Assembly: GCA_018241785.1 (NCBI GenBank) | Contig: JAFEDF010000054.1 | Span: 1-64,000, forward strand | DNA from: Pseudomonadota bacterium | GTDB taxonomy: Bacteria > Pseudomonadota > Gammaproteobacteria > Burkholderiales > Casimicrobiaceae | DNA: 64,000 nucleotides | Direction of reading: 5' to 3' | Shown here: positions 9,919 to 18,592 of the stretch, in pieces | Layout of the letters: each line of letters starts with the position of its first letter | How positions within the stretch are numbered: the first letter of the stretch is position 1 | The notes under the pieces: model-generated | Told to the model about the DNA's origin: nothing | What the model saw: the letters and a program-made list of their open reading frames with translations, nothing else | Databases searched by the model: none | Made by a program: the position numbers and the translations under genes

Positions 9919-11634
9919 CTACAGCGCGAACACGTACACGCTGTTGCCGCGCTTGGCGTCGATCTGGTTGTTTCCGCCGGCAGCGACCGCGATGTATTGC
10001 TTGCCGCCGACCATGTACGACACCGCGGGCGCGTTGACGCCGGCACCGCAATTGAACTTCCAGAGCTCCTTGCCGTTGCGCGCGTCGTAGGCCTTGAACC
10101 AGCCGTTCGCCTCGCCGTTGAAGACGAGGTCGCCAGCAGTCGCCAGGACGCCGCCGATCAGCGGCTGCGGGGTCTTGACGCCCCAAGCGACCTTGCCCGT
10201 GTCGATGTTCACGGCGACGAGGCGGCCCCACTGCGCCTCACCCTCGATCGTCTTGAATGCCCCGCCGAGCCACAGCTTGCCGCCCGGATACGCCGCGTCG
10301 GTGACCTGGTAGGTCATCGGCTGATGCAGGTTCGCCGCATAGGCCATGCGGAGCTTCGGGATCACCGCCATCGGCGACCACTCGACGCCGCCGTTCGCGC
10401 CGGGAAGCATCCGCGCACCGGTCGCCGTCGGCAGAGTCCACATGTTCTCCTGCGGGATCATCGCCTCCGAGAAGCGGATCAAGTGCCCGGTCGCGCGGTC
10501 GTTCACGTAGACGTGGCCGGTCTTGCCGCCGTGGATCGCAACGTCGACCATCTTTCCGTGCTCGTCCTTCGCCTGCGTGAGGATCACCGGGCTCACCGCG
10601 TCGAGGTCCCACACGTCGTGCGCGATGTACTGGTAGTGCCACTTGTAGGTACCCTTGTCGAGGTCGACGGCGACCATCGAGTCGGTGTAGAGGTTGTCGC
10701 CGGGCCGGATCGCGCCGTAGAGATCGGGCGACGGGTTGCCGACGACGAAGATCACCGTGCGCGTCTTGAGATCGACTGCAGGCGCCATCCACACGCCGCC
10801 GCCGAGGCGCTCGTAGAACGTATTGTCCTTGGCAAGCGCGGCCTTCTCGGCCTCGATGTCGCGGTGCATGTCGCGCCCGGTGGCATCCTTGGTCGCCCAC
10901 ACGCCTTCCTGCCCCTTGTCCGGAATCGTGTGGAACGTCCACAGAAGCTTGCCGTCGGCCTGGCTGTAGGCCTTGACGAAGCCGCGGATGCCGTATTCGC
11001 CGCCGTTGGTGCCGATCAGGATCTTGCCGTCCACCGCAACCGGGGCCATCGTTTCCGAATAGCCCTTGTCGGGATCGGCGATCTGCGTCTCCCACAGCAC
11101 CTTTCCGCTCTTTGCATCGAGGGCGACCAGCTTCGCGTCGAGCGTGCCGAGGAAGAGGCGGTCGCCGGCGATCGCGACGCCGCGGTTGTTCGGACCGCAG
11201 CAATAAGTCGTGATCGGACCCATCTTGTGCTTGTATTCCCAGTACTCCTCACCGGTCGTCGCGTTGATCGCGAACACGTGGTCATACGAGGTCGTGATGA
11301 ACATCACGCCGTCGACGACGATCGGTGCCGTCTCCATCGACTCCAGCATGTCGGTCTGGAAGACGAACGCAGGACGCAGCTTCGACACGTTGCGCGTGTT
11401 GATCGCCGCACCGGGGTAGTAGCGCGTCTGTGCGTAACTGCCGTTCGAGTGCAGCCAGTCGCGTGTGTCGGTGCCGGCGTTGGTCAGCATGGCGTCGGAC
11501 ACCGGGGCGAGCTTCGCCGACATGGGGGCGACCGACGTCGTCGCGCTGCCGCCAACCTCCTGCGAGCCCGCCGGACCGGCGAGCGCCAGGCCGGCGAGTG
11601 CGACGCAAAACACAATGCCTCTCCCGTACGACAT
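9919..11634 (-). CDS. PQQ-dependent alcohol dehydrogenase, lanthanide-type signature
   Basis: The start is ATG 11632-11634 with GAGGAG about nine bases upstream, giving 571 residues. A signal peptide spans residues 1-24. The protein has the eight-bladed quinoprotein layout: the vicinal disulfide C145-C146 (TTYCCGPNN) stacking on [11 protein letters not shown] near 310-317, and the catalytic region [11 protein letters not shown]. The catalytic base is D343, and the residue two places later is D345. In characterised methanol/ethanol dehydrogenases an Asp at this second place coordinates lanthanides, while Ca enzymes carry Ala or Ser. There is no C-terminal heme domain, so a separate cytochrome, probably the next gene, takes the electrons. 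Substrate range cannot be read from sequence. Confidence 0.9.
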   Translation of the reverse strand: MSYGRGIVFCVALAGLALAGPAGSQEVGGSATTSVAPMSAKLAPVSDAMLTNAGTDTRDWLHSNGSYAQTRYYPGAAINTRNVSKLRPAFVFQTDMLESMETAPIVVDGVMFITTSYDHVFAINATTGEEYWEYKHKMGPITTYCCGPNNRGVAIAGDRLFLGTLDAKLVALDAKSGKVLWETQIADPDKGYSETMAPVAVDGKILIGTNGGEYGIRGFVKAYSQADGKLLWTFHTIPDKGQEGVWATKDATGRDMHRDIEAEKAALAKDNTFYERLGGGVWMAPAVDLKTRTVIFVVGNPSPDLYGAIRPGDNLYTDSMVAVDLDKGTYKWHYQYIAHDVWDLDAVSPVILTQAKDEHGKMVDVAIHGGKTGHVYVNDRATGHLIRFSEAMIPQENMWTLPTATGARMLPGANGGVEWSPMAVIPKLRMAYAANLHQPMTYQVTDAAYPGGKLWLGGAFKTIEGEAQWGRLVAVNIDTGKVAWGVKTPQPLIGGVLATAGDLVFNGEANGWFKAYDARNGKELWKFNCGAGVNAPAVSYMVGGKQYIAVAAGGNNQIDAKRGNSVYVFAL

Positions 11635-11826
11635 GATGGATGCTCCTCGTTGAGATGGTTGGCCGCCGGCTCCCGGCTCCATCGGGCCACCGGCCGCCTC
11701 TGCTGGTTCGGATGCGCAGCAGGAGGTTTATAGTGCGTTTCCGAAGGCGTGGCAATCGGTGCGCGTGTTGCATTGCAGCATCCGGTTGAAAGATCGCACG
11801 CGCGACGCAATCCTGGAGGTTTCGCG
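11635..11826. promoter_or_regulatory. Divergent promoter region, PQQ dehydrogenase / ankyrin protein
   Basis: These 192 bp separate two divergently transcribed genes and must carry both promoters. Strong ribosome sites flank it (GAGGAG for the leftward gene near 11644; GGAGGT at 11814-11819 for the rightward gene). An AT-richer patch (GAGGTTTATAGTG) lies around 11724-11736. No operator was recognised. Confidence 0.4.
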
Positions 11827-12633
11827 ATGTCCTGGTTATCGACCCTGTTCATGCTGCGCACGCCCCAACCTGCCCGGGCGGCTGACGCTGCGGCGCTCTG
11901 CGCGGCCGCGATTGTCGCCGGCGGGCTCGTCTTGCCCTGCACCGCTGCCGCCGGCACCGCGATCACCGCCTCGCCGCCCGCGTCGACGACAGCGTCGACT
12001 CCCGCGGTCCCGGCCGCAGGCATCGCGGCGACGCCCTCGGGCGATGCGTTTGCATCCAACCTGCGCCTGCTTGCAGCGGTCCGCCGCGAGGATGCCGCGG
12101 CGATCGCGCAGGCGCTTCACGAAGGCGCCTCGATCGACTTTCGCAATCGTCTCGGCGAGACCCCGCTCCTCGCGCTGCTGAAGAAGAACCGGCCCGATCT
12201 CGCGGTGACGCTGCTCGCGTCCGGCGCCGACGTGAATCTCGCCGCGATCAACGGCGTGACCCCGCTGATGGCGGCTGCCTACCACGGCGATACGGCGATC
12301 GTCCGGGCGCTCCTCGACAAGGGAGCGGCGATCGCGGCTATCGATCGCACGGGCAAGAACGCGATGACCTACGCCGCCGGCGAGGGACACACCGACATCG
12401 TTCGGCTGCTGATCGCGCACGGGGTCGACCCGAATGCCGTCTACCGCAATCACCTCACTGCGCTGATGTGGGCGGCGGGCTATGGCCACACCGAGACCGT
12501 TCGCGCGCTGATCGCCGCCGGCGCGCACTCGGACGCGGCCGACGATCGCGGCAAGACCGCTGCCGACATCGCGCGCGACGGAGGCTACACCGAGACCGTG
12601 GCCGCGCTCGCCACGTCCGGCCGCGCGCACTGA
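11827..12633 (+). CDS. Exported ankyrin-repeat protein
   Basis: ATG 11827 is preceded by GGAGGT at a good spacing and gives 268 residues. The N terminus has a hydrophobic segment (about residues 20-42, ALCAAAIVAGGLVLPCTAAA) that can act as a signal peptide, then an Ala/Thr/Pro-rich linker. From residue about 75 to the end there are roughly five ankyrin repeats with the typical pattern (GVTPLMAAAYHGDTAIVRAL, LTALMWAAGYGHTETVRALI). It is probably periplasmic or membrane-anchored and mediates protein binding; the partner is unknown. It is convergent with the TonB receptor, with palindrome P1 in between. Confidence 0.85.
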   Translation: MSWLSTLFMLRTPQPARAADAAALCAAAIVAGGLVLPCTAAAGTAITASPPASTTASTPAVPAAGIAATPSGDAFASNLRLLAAVRREDAAAIAQALHEGASIDFRNRLGETPLLALLKKNRPDLAVTLLASGADVNLAAINGVTPLMAAAYHGDTAIVRALLDKGAAIAAIDRTGKNAMTYAAGEGHTDIVRLLIAHGVDPNAVYRNHLTALMWAAGYGHTETVRALIAAGAHSDAADDRGKTAADIARDGGYTETVAALATSGRAH

Positions 12634-12696
12634 GTCCATCGCGGCTCCCCGTGCAGTCGTCGCGCCGCGGCTCGGGCGCCGGCGGGGTGCGCGCCC

Positions 12697-12978
12697 AGGG
12701 AAGCTCTGCGAAACGGGAACGGACCCTGTGTCCGCGATCGGCCGCGCCGGGAAGCGGCGGCGATGCCGCGGCGCGCGAGTTCGACCGCGATGGCCGAGGG
12801 AGCGGGGTACCGTGACGCGCGAGTTCGGCTGCGGAACGCAGCCGGTGTCTGAGCCCGTCACGGTACCCCGCTCTCTCGGCCTCCACGGTCGGTGTAGAGC
12901 GCGCCGCGGCATCGCCGCCGCTTCCCGGCGCGGCCGATCGCGGACACAGGGTCCGTTCCCGTTGCGCAGAGCTTCCCT
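12697..12978. repeat. Large nested palindrome P1 (282 bp)
   Basis: The left arm from 12697 (AGGGAAGCTCTGCG...) and the right arm ending at 12978 (...GCAGAGCTTCCCT) are inverted complements over about 80 bp with essentially one mismatch. A second, inner palindrome of 90 bp (12792-12881, arms GGCCGAGGGAGCGGGGTACC) sits in the middle. Its centre is the hairpin GGCTGCG-GAA-CGCAGCC. Both units carry the family core (GAGTTCG... / ...CGGTGT). It fills the gap between the convergent ankyrin gene and TonB-receptor gene. The receptor's TAG stop (complement of 12977-12979) is made by the element end. It may act as a bidirectional RNA hairpin terminator or be a non-autonomous mobile element. Confidence 0.92.
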
Positions 12979-15106
12979 AGAGCGGGATCGTCACGGCCGC
13001 GCCGACGAACCAGTTGCGGCCCGGCGCCGGCTCGAAGTAGCGCTTGTTGCTGTCGTTGACGATCACCGAGCCCGAGTAGTGGCGATCGAACAGATTGTTG
13101 ATGCGGGCAAACGCTGTGAGCGTCGAACTGCCGACCTTGGCGCCGTAGCCGATTCGCGCGTTGACCGCGGCGTAGCTCGGGGCCGTGTCGGTATTCTGCT
13201 CGTTCACGTAGAGCTTGTCGGCATACTGCGCCTCGAGCGCCGCGTTGAAGCCGAGCCTGCCCTGCGGCGCCCAGTCGAGCTCCGCCCATGCCTCGCGCGA
13301 CGGAACGCCGGGCAGGCGTGAGCCGGCAGCAACCGCGGCGGGCGGGGTCCCCGAGAAGTATGCGTCGGCAAACACCGCGCGCAACCAGGTGAGCGCGACG
13401 CGCCCATGCAGCCCGTGGCCGAGGGCTGCATCCCACAGCGCTTCCGCGCCCTGCCGGTGCGTCGCGCTCGCGTTCTTGTAGGTCGTGCGTCCTCCGGTCG
13501 CCTGGTCGACGACGATCTCGTCGCGTGTGTCGGTGTCGAACCATGCGAGGTTCAGCCGTTGTCCGTCACCCGACAGGAATTTCGCGCCGACCTCGTACGC
13601 GCGGCTGGTCGCCGGCTGTAATGCGAAATTGAGTCCGGTGCCGCTGTTGCGGTACGCGATCTCGGTGAAGGTCGGCGTCTCGAATCCTTCACCGTAGCTC
13701 GTGTACAGGTTGAGGCTGTCGGTCGCGTGGAACACGATGCCCGCCACCGGGCTCGTGTTGCTGAAATCGCGGCTGCCGCTGTCGTTGCCGTTGGCTGCGG
13801 TCACGTAGTGATCGTCAGACGTGTAGCGGACGCTGCTCGTGCGCACGCCTGCGGTCGCCGACCAGCGCGGGGCGAACTCCCACTCGGCTTGCGCAAACGC
13901 GTCGGTGCCGCTCACGTCGTCGGTCTCGTCGCGCCGCAAGTCACCCATCGCGCCGAATTGGTTGACGTAGCCGCGCCGCAACTGGTCCTGCCGGTTCCAG
14001 TCGCCGCCGACGGTGAGCGTCAGCGGGCGGCCGAGTGCGGCAGCGCGCCACACGAGCCGCGCACCGACGCCGCCGAAGTTGCCGTCGAGGTCGGTGATCC
14101 CACCCGATGACGACCCGCTCGAACCGGTGAACGCGAGGTACTGCCGCACGAGGCGTCGCCCGCCGTACGCATCGACGTGAAGGTTGAGCCCGTCGGAAAG
14201 CGCGTGATCGAGCGCGAGTCCGCCCTGCGCCTGGTTGATCGTCTTGCGGGTGTCGAAGAGGATCGCCGCGTGGTCGACGCCCCGCGGATCATTCTGCCAC
14301 TCGCTGCGGGTCAGCCCCAGCGGATCCTCGGTCTCGGGCTGATACTGCGTGTTGCCGATCACCGTGATGCGCGTCGAGGAGTCGACGCTCAGCACGAGCT
14401 TTGCATTGGTGACGTCGCGCCGCGTGCGTGAGTGATCGCGATAGCCGCTCGTCTGGAATTCGTTTCCGGCGACGACGTAGCCGAGGCGGTCGTGCATGCC
14501 GGAGAACTTGGTGCCGAAGGTCCATTGCCCATAGCTCCCCCCGCCGCCAGTCACGCTGGCGATCGGCTCGGCTGATGGATCCTCGGTGAAGACCGAGATC
14601 ACGCCTCCGGATGCGTTGCCGTAGAGCGCCGAGAACGGGCCGCGCAGCACTTCGATGCTCTTCGCCGAGAGCAGGCTGAAGCTGCCGGTCTGGCCCTGCC
14701 CATCGGGCATCGTCGCGGGAATCCCGTCCTGGTAGATGCGCACCCCGCGCACGCCGAAGGTCGCCCGGGCGCCGAAGCCGCGCGAGCTGATCTGCAGGTC
14801 CTGCGCGTAGTTTTGGCGATTGGCCGCGAACACTCCGGGGATCTTCGCCAGCGATTCGGCCAGGCTCACCTGGGGCTCGCCGCCGCGAATGGTCGCACCG
14901 CCGATCACGTCGACCGACGCCGGCACGTCGAAGATGTTCTCGGAGTGGCGCGTCGCGGTCACGGTCAGCGTCGGGAGCGTGCCGGGCGTCGCCGCCACCG
15001 TCGCGCCCGCCGCCTGGCCCGCGGCGGGAAATGGTACGAGCGCGAGCACCGCCAGCGCGATCGCTGGCAGCCCGACGGATGTTGCGCTGAAGCGTCGATC
15101 GATCAT
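12977..15106 (-). CDS. TonB-dependent outer-membrane receptor
   Basis: The start ATG 15104-15106 gives 709 residues with a signal peptide (about residues 1-30) and a TonB-box-like PTLTVTATRHSE. The plug domain (DVPASVDVIGGATIRG, SARGF-type ISSRGFGARATFGVRG, GPFSALYGNASGGVI) spans to about residue 180, followed by a 22-strand-type barrel. It lies 19 bp after the norSY-senC-orf1 cluster on the same strand and may be co-transcribed; a copper or copper-chelate ligand would fit that context but is only an inference. The C terminus ends VGAAVTIPL rather than with the usual aromatic residue, and its stop codon lies in palindrome P1. Confidence 0.9.
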   Translation of the reverse strand: MIDRRFSATSVGLPAIALAVLALVPFPAAGQAAGATVAATPGTLPTLTVTATRHSENIFDVPASVDVIGGATIRGGEPQVSLAESLAKIPGVFAANRQNYAQDLQISSRGFGARATFGVRGVRIYQDGIPATMPDGQGQTGSFSLLSAKSIEVLRGPFSALYGNASGGVISVFTEDPSAEPIASVTGGGGSYGQWTFGTKFSGMHDRLGYVVAGNEFQTSGYRDHSRTRRDVTNAKLVLSVDSSTRITVIGNTQYQPETEDPLGLTRSEWQNDPRGVDHAAILFDTRKTINQAQGGLALDHALSDGLNLHVDAYGGRRLVRQYLAFTGSSGSSSGGITDLDGNFGGVGARLVWRAAALGRPLTLTVGGDWNRQDQLRRGYVNQFGAMGDLRRDETDDVSGTDAFAQAEWEFAPRWSATAGVRTSSVRYTSDDHYVTAANGNDSGSRDFSNTSPVAGIVFHATDSLNLYTSYGEGFETPTFTEIAYRNSGTGLNFALQPATSRAYEVGAKFLSGDGQRLNLAWFDTDTRDEIVVDQATGGRTTYKNASATHRQGAEALWDAALGHGLHGRVALTWLRAVFADAYFSGTPPAAVAAGSRLPGVPSREAWAELDWAPQGRLGFNAALEAQYADKLYVNEQNTDTAPSYAAVNARIGYGAKVGSSTLTAFARINNLFDRHYSGSVIVNDSNKRYFEPAPGRNWFVGAAVTIPL

Positions 15107-15125
15107 CGGTCGCACGAGGCGCCGA

Positions 15126-15839
15126 TTACGCGATGGCGCCGTCGCGCCGATCGGCCTTGGCCGCGGGCTTGCCGCCGCCGAGGCCACCGAACAGTGGCCG
15201 CCACGCGACGACAACCGCCCAGGCGAGCGCTGCCGCGACGAGCAGCATCCCGGCACGCTCCTGATCGCCCTGCAGGTACGACGCGCAGAGCCGCTCGTCG
15301 GCGGCGGCAAAGCCCCAGCCGAAGCGTGCAAGCGTCGCGATCACCTCGACGTGGATCACCGCACGCGCGATCGGCGGGCAGCGCACCCACGACCACGCGA
15401 CCGGCAGCCCGAGACCGAAGGCGAGCGAAGCGAACTTGAGCGCATCGATGCCGAAACTGAGCCGCGCCGCGTCGAGGCTTCGCGGCAGCATCCACAGGAT
15501 CATCGTGAAGCTCGCGATCACGATGCCGGTCGCGCCTGCGCGGTTGAACGAGTCGGCGAAGCTGCGTAGGCGCGCCGCCCTGCTCCCCTCCGGAGCACGG
15601 ACCCACGCGCGCCCGGCGCACCATCCGGCGAGCACGATCAGCGGCATCTGCACGAGCATCTGCCGCACCATCGTTGCCTCGCCGAAAGCCCGCAGCGGAG
15701 GCAGCAGCAGGAGTACCGCGAGCAGCAGCGAAACGAGCGGGAGCCGACGCGTCAGACTCGCCGCAGCCCGCACCACCGCCCGCAACCGATCGAGGTGCAC
15801 CATCATCGCGCGCCCGTCACACACGCATCGCACGCTCAC
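15126..15839 (-). CDS. Multi-spanning membrane protein, orf1 of the norSY-senC cluster
   Basis: The GTG start at 15837-15839 overlaps the senC stop by 4 bp and gives 237 residues; ATG 15804-15806 is an alternative. About five to six hydrophobic segments are visible (LPLVSLLLAVLLLLPP, MLVQMPLIVLAGWCAG, ATGIVIASFTMILWML, LKFASLAFGLGLPVAW, AGMLLVAAALAWAVVVAW). I recognise no enzymatic motif. Its value is positional: a CuA subunit, a heme-copper subunit, SenC and then a membrane protein is the order called norSY-senC-orf1 in ammonia-oxidising betaproteobacteria. A role in assembly or stability of the complex is plausible but unproven. Confidence 0.7.
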   Translation of the reverse strand: MSVRCVCDGRAMMVHLDRLRAVVRAAASLTRRLPLVSLLLAVLLLLPPLRAFGEATMVRQMLVQMPLIVLAGWCAGRAWVRAPEGSRAARLRSFADSFNRAGATGIVIASFTMILWMLPRSLDAARLSFGIDALKFASLAFGLGLPVAWSWVRCPPIARAVIHVEVIATLARFGWGFAAADERLCASYLQGDQERAGMLLVAAALAWAVVVAWRPLFGGLGGGKPAAKADRRDGAIA

Positions 15840-16441
15840 CAGCGTACGCGCAGCGCGGCGACCGCGGCTTCCGGATCGCCGGCATCGATCAGCGCGACCA
15901 GCCGACGGTCGGGATCGACGATACCGATCGCCTCGTTATGCGCGTAACCACCCGCGCCATCGTCGATCACGACGACGCCGAAGGCATCGAGCCAGCGCGC
16001 AACATCCTGCGTGGCGGCGGGCGCTGCCGCGAGGCGTCCGGGCGGTGCGGCACCGTCGCGGGCGATGAACGCGCGCAGCGCGGCCGGATCGTCGTGATCC
16101 GGATCGAAGGAAATCGACACGAGCGCGACCCTCCCCTGAGCGGCCTCGGACGCGAGAAGCTCCATCGTCCTCGCGTCGGCCGATCCCTGGGCGAGACACA
16201 GCGAGGTGCAGCGCGTGTAGACGAAATCGACCAGCAGCCACTGCTCCGGCAGATCGGCGAGACGGCGCAGCTGCCCGTCGGCGAAGCGCAGCGGCAGAGC
16301 CGGCACCGGCGCCGGATGGGCGAGCGCCGCCGCGCGGCGCGCCGTCTCGAGCGTGAAGGCGGTGAATCCGTCGGTCGCCGCCCAGGTGACGGCGAGCCCC
16401 GCCGCAAGCGCGACGAGGCTCGCCCCGAGGGTCCGCGCCAT
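15836..16441 (-). CDS. senC: SCO1/SenC-family copper chaperone
   Basis: ATG 16439-16441 gives 201 residues with an N-terminal hydrophobic anchor (ASLVALAAGLAVTWAA) and a thioredoxin-like fold. The copper-binding CxxxC motif is present as C78-T-S-L-C82 (VDFVYTRCTSLC), with the distal ligand H168 (GGYAHNEAIGI). DPDHDDP at about 113-119 matches the Sco family. Sco proteins deliver copper to the CuA site of subunit II; the CuA protein NorS is encoded two genes upstream. The gene lies 25 bp downstream of norY and overlaps the next gene by 4 bp. Confidence 0.9.
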   Translation of the reverse strand: MARTLGASLVALAAGLAVTWAATDGFTAFTLETARRAAALAHPAPVPALPLRFADGQLRRLADLPEQWLLVDFVYTRCTSLCLAQGSADARTMELLASEAAQGRVALVSISFDPDHDDPAALRAFIARDGAAPPGRLAAAPAATQDVARWLDAFGVVVIDDGAGGYAHNEAIGIVDPDRRLVALIDAGDPEAAVAALRVRW

Positions 16442-16466
16442 ACCCACCACGCACGCTCCGCGGCCG

Positions 16467-17939
16467 CTACGCGGCGAGCGACGCACGCGGCAATCGCGCG
16501 AGGATGCGGCCGCCGAGGAACAGGACGCAGACGAGCACGACCGTGCCGGCGACCGCGCCCGCCTGCGCATAGCCGATCCACGGCGCATCGTAGGTCGCGA
16601 AGCGGCGCGCGATGCCGTGAACGCCGCTGTCGAGGAAGACCCCGCAGAACAGCACTCCGGCGATCGCGTAGCCCCAGAACACGAGCTTGTCCAGCGGAGC
16701 GCTCGCGCGCCCCTCCCGCGTGCACGCATACAGGAGCGTTCCCAGCACCATCGGAAGCATCCCGAGCAGCAGGTAGAAGTGGAAATGGCCGGGCACCCAC
16801 AGCGTGTTGTGCATCACGAGGTTGACGCGGATCGTGGCGTCGACGATCGCCGGAATCACCCCCGCCGCCCAGCCGAACACGCCGAGCACGACGAGTCGCA
16901 GCGGCGTATCCCACTTCGCCCCGCTCCGATGGAGATTGACGAGCGCACCCCATGCGGTGACCAGGATGACCGGGATCCCCGACAGGTACGAGACGATCTG
17001 TCCCATCGCGGCGGCCCACCGCGGCATCGCGTAATCCATCAGCAGGTGGTGCGGATAGACCGACAGCACGAGCAGCACGACGGCTGCCCACGAGCCGAGG
17101 AACGCGCGGTTGACCTTCCATGGCCGGCCGGTGTAGCGGGGGATGATCTCGTACACGCCGATCACCGCCATGTAGATCGTCACGTTGATGAACACGTGCC
17201 CGAAGAAATAGATCAGGTTCTTCATCAGCAGCGGGTCCATCGCGATGCCCGGCTCGTAGAGGGCAACGAGCGTCATGACGAGCACGATTGCGCCGCCGAG
17301 GATGCCGAGCACGTTGACGATCACTGCCATCGTGCTCGCGACGACGGCTGCCGGGTGCGCGGGATCCACCTTCCCGGAGATGAGCTGGTCGAGCCCGAGT
17401 CCGCGCGCGAGGCTTCCGTAGCGGCGGATGATCGCGAGCGCGCAGTCGGCGTAGAAAACGAGGAAGCCGACGCCGATGGCGAGGTAGCCGATCATGAAGG
17501 TGGCCGCCGCACCGGTTCCCCACAGGCCCATGCCGTGCCCGGGCAGCGGGTACAGGAACGTCCACGCTCCGGCGAATCCGCCGAGGCCAATCGACAGCAG
17601 GATCAGCACGACGCCGACGAGCGACAGCCCCATCATCGCGAGGAACGCGCCGTTGGACAGCTCGACGTAGCGGCGCAGGAAATACCACATGACTGCCGCT
17701 CCCGCGAGGCCCGCGGTGCCCACCATCCCGGCACCGTGCAGCGTCAGCACCTCGTAGAAGTAATTCGGCGGAATGCCGAGCCAGGCGCCCTGGCCGGCGC
17801 GCATGATGACGCCCGCGACCATCATCAGCAGGAACACCGAGATCCCGACGGCGGCGTAGAGCTGGAAGGCGAACTTCGCCCGCGGCGTATCGGGAGTCAC
17901 GAAAGGCGCGGGCTTCACGGAAGCAGCGTAGGCTGACAT
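16467..17939 (-). CDS. norY: Heme-copper subunit I with Asn in place of the active-site Tyr: sNOR-type NO reductase NorY
   Basis: The protein has 490 residues and about 12 or more membrane spans. All six heme/Cu histidines can be placed: H68 (LTLHGAG), H248 (FFGHVFIN), H297-H298 (YPHH), H385 and H387 (GHFHFY). In oxygen-reducing A- and B-family enzymes the helix VI motif is H-P-x-V-Y, whose Tyr is covalently linked to the His. Here it reads H248-V-F-I-N252, so Tyr is replaced by Asn. With the CuA partner upstream and SenC and orf1 downstream, this fits the norSY-senC-orf1 NO reductase (sNOR) rather than a cytochrome oxidase. Activity is inferred. ATG start 17937-17939. Confidence 0.8.
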   Translation of the reverse strand: MSAYAASVKPAPFVTPDTPRAKFAFQLYAAVGISVFLLMMVAGVIMRAGQGAWLGIPPNYFYEVLTLHGAGMVGTAGLAGAAVMWYFLRRYVELSNGAFLAMMGLSLVGVVLILLSIGLGGFAGAWTFLYPLPGHGMGLWGTGAAATFMIGYLAIGVGFLVFYADCALAIIRRYGSLARGLGLDQLISGKVDPAHPAAVVASTMAVIVNVLGILGGAIVLVMTLVALYEPGIAMDPLLMKNLIYFFGHVFINVTIYMAVIGVYEIIPRYTGRPWKVNRAFLGSWAAVVLLVLSVYPHHLLMDYAMPRWAAAMGQIVSYLSGIPVILVTAWGALVNLHRSGAKWDTPLRLVVLGVFGWAAGVIPAIVDATIRVNLVMHNTLWVPGHFHFYLLLGMLPMVLGTLLYACTREGRASAPLDKLVFWGYAIAGVLFCGVFLDSGVHGIARRFATYDAPWIGYAQAGAVAGTVVLVCVLFLGGRILARLPRASLAA

Positions 17940-17952
17940 GGCGGCGTTCTCC

Positions 17953-18483
17953 TCAGGATCCGGCGACGACCTTGACCACGGCGCGCATGTTCGCATGCGC
18001 GATGCCGCAGTACTCGAGGCACAGCACCTGGTACTCGCCCGGCTGGTCGAAGCGCACGCGCAGGCGATTGACGTAGCCAGGCATAACCTGCGCCTGGGCG
18101 ACCACGTGCGTCGCGTCGCGATAGAGCGCGAACCCGTGGTTGACGTCGGTGCTGTGAAGCTGGAATTCGACGGTCTTGCCGGCCGGAACGGTATCCGGAA
18201 CGATGTCCCAGCTCCACTGACGCGCCGTCGCCTGCACGACGACATCGGGTGCGCCCGCGTCACGCGCGTAGGCGGGCAGCGGCCAATGCCGAAGGGTCCC
18301 GATGGCGATCACCACTCCCGCGACGAGCGCCACCCAGACGAGGGGACCGCGCCATCGGTAGCCGCGCGCGGAAACCGTCGCCGCATCGACCGGCGCACCC
18401 CCCGACCTCGCGCACACCCACAGAAAGACGATTCCGACCAGCGCCATCAGAACCAGCGACAGTTCCCATGCGACCTGTTGCAT
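17953..18483 (-). CDS. norS: CuA-containing subunit II of the heme-copper NO reductase (NorS)
   Basis: The protein has 176 residues with two N-terminal membrane spans (residues about 8-24 and 48-64) and a periplasmic cupredoxin domain. A complete binuclear CuA site is visible: H116 (VNHGF), then C155-L-E157-Y-C159-G-I-A-H163-A-N-M166. Subunit II takes electrons from a soluble cytochrome and passes them to NorY. The gene is first in the cluster, 13 bp ahead of norY. ATG 18481-18483 follows a purine-rich GAGGAGGGGG ribosome site. A canonical cytochrome oxidase subunit II is the alternative reading, judged less likely from the partner's active site. Confidence 0.82.
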   Translation of the reverse strand: MQQVAWELSLVLMALVGIVFLWVCARSGGAPVDAATVSARGYRWRGPLVWVALVAGVVIAIGTLRHWPLPAYARDAGAPDVVVQATARQWSWDIVPDTVPAGKTVEFQLHSTDVNHGFALYRDATHVVAQAQVMPGYVNRLRVRFDQPGEYQVLCLEYCGIAHANMRAVVKVVAGS

Positions 18484-18509
18484 ATGTCCCCCTCCTCGAT
18501 GACGACGAC

Positions 18510-18520
18510 GTCAACTTGAC
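18510..18520. promoter_or_regulatory. Perfect 11-bp inverted repeat upstream of norS
   Basis: GTCAA-C-TTGAC lies 27-37 bp upstream of the norS start, within the likely promoter. It is a perfect palindrome, but in everted order relative to the FNR/DNR consensus (TTGAT-N4-ATCAA), and it does not resemble known NsrR sites. It is a candidate operator only. Confidence 0.25.
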
Positions 18521-18592
18521 TACCGCGTCCTTACCCCACCCCTCTCCTTCGCAGGCCCAGGCCCCCTCGCGCCGGCGTTTTCGAATGATGCC

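Noticed and set aside
12728-13321. Open frames through palindromes P1 and P2 giving near-identical peptides
   Set aside because: The similarity reflects DNA-level repetition of the element; the frames run on into the antisense of neighbouring genes.
16467-17939. Ordinary cytochrome c oxidase subunit I
   Set aside because: The helix VI motif lacks the Pro and the cross-linking Tyr (HVFIN), and the neighbours match norSY-senC-orf1. Kept as an alternative in the annotation.
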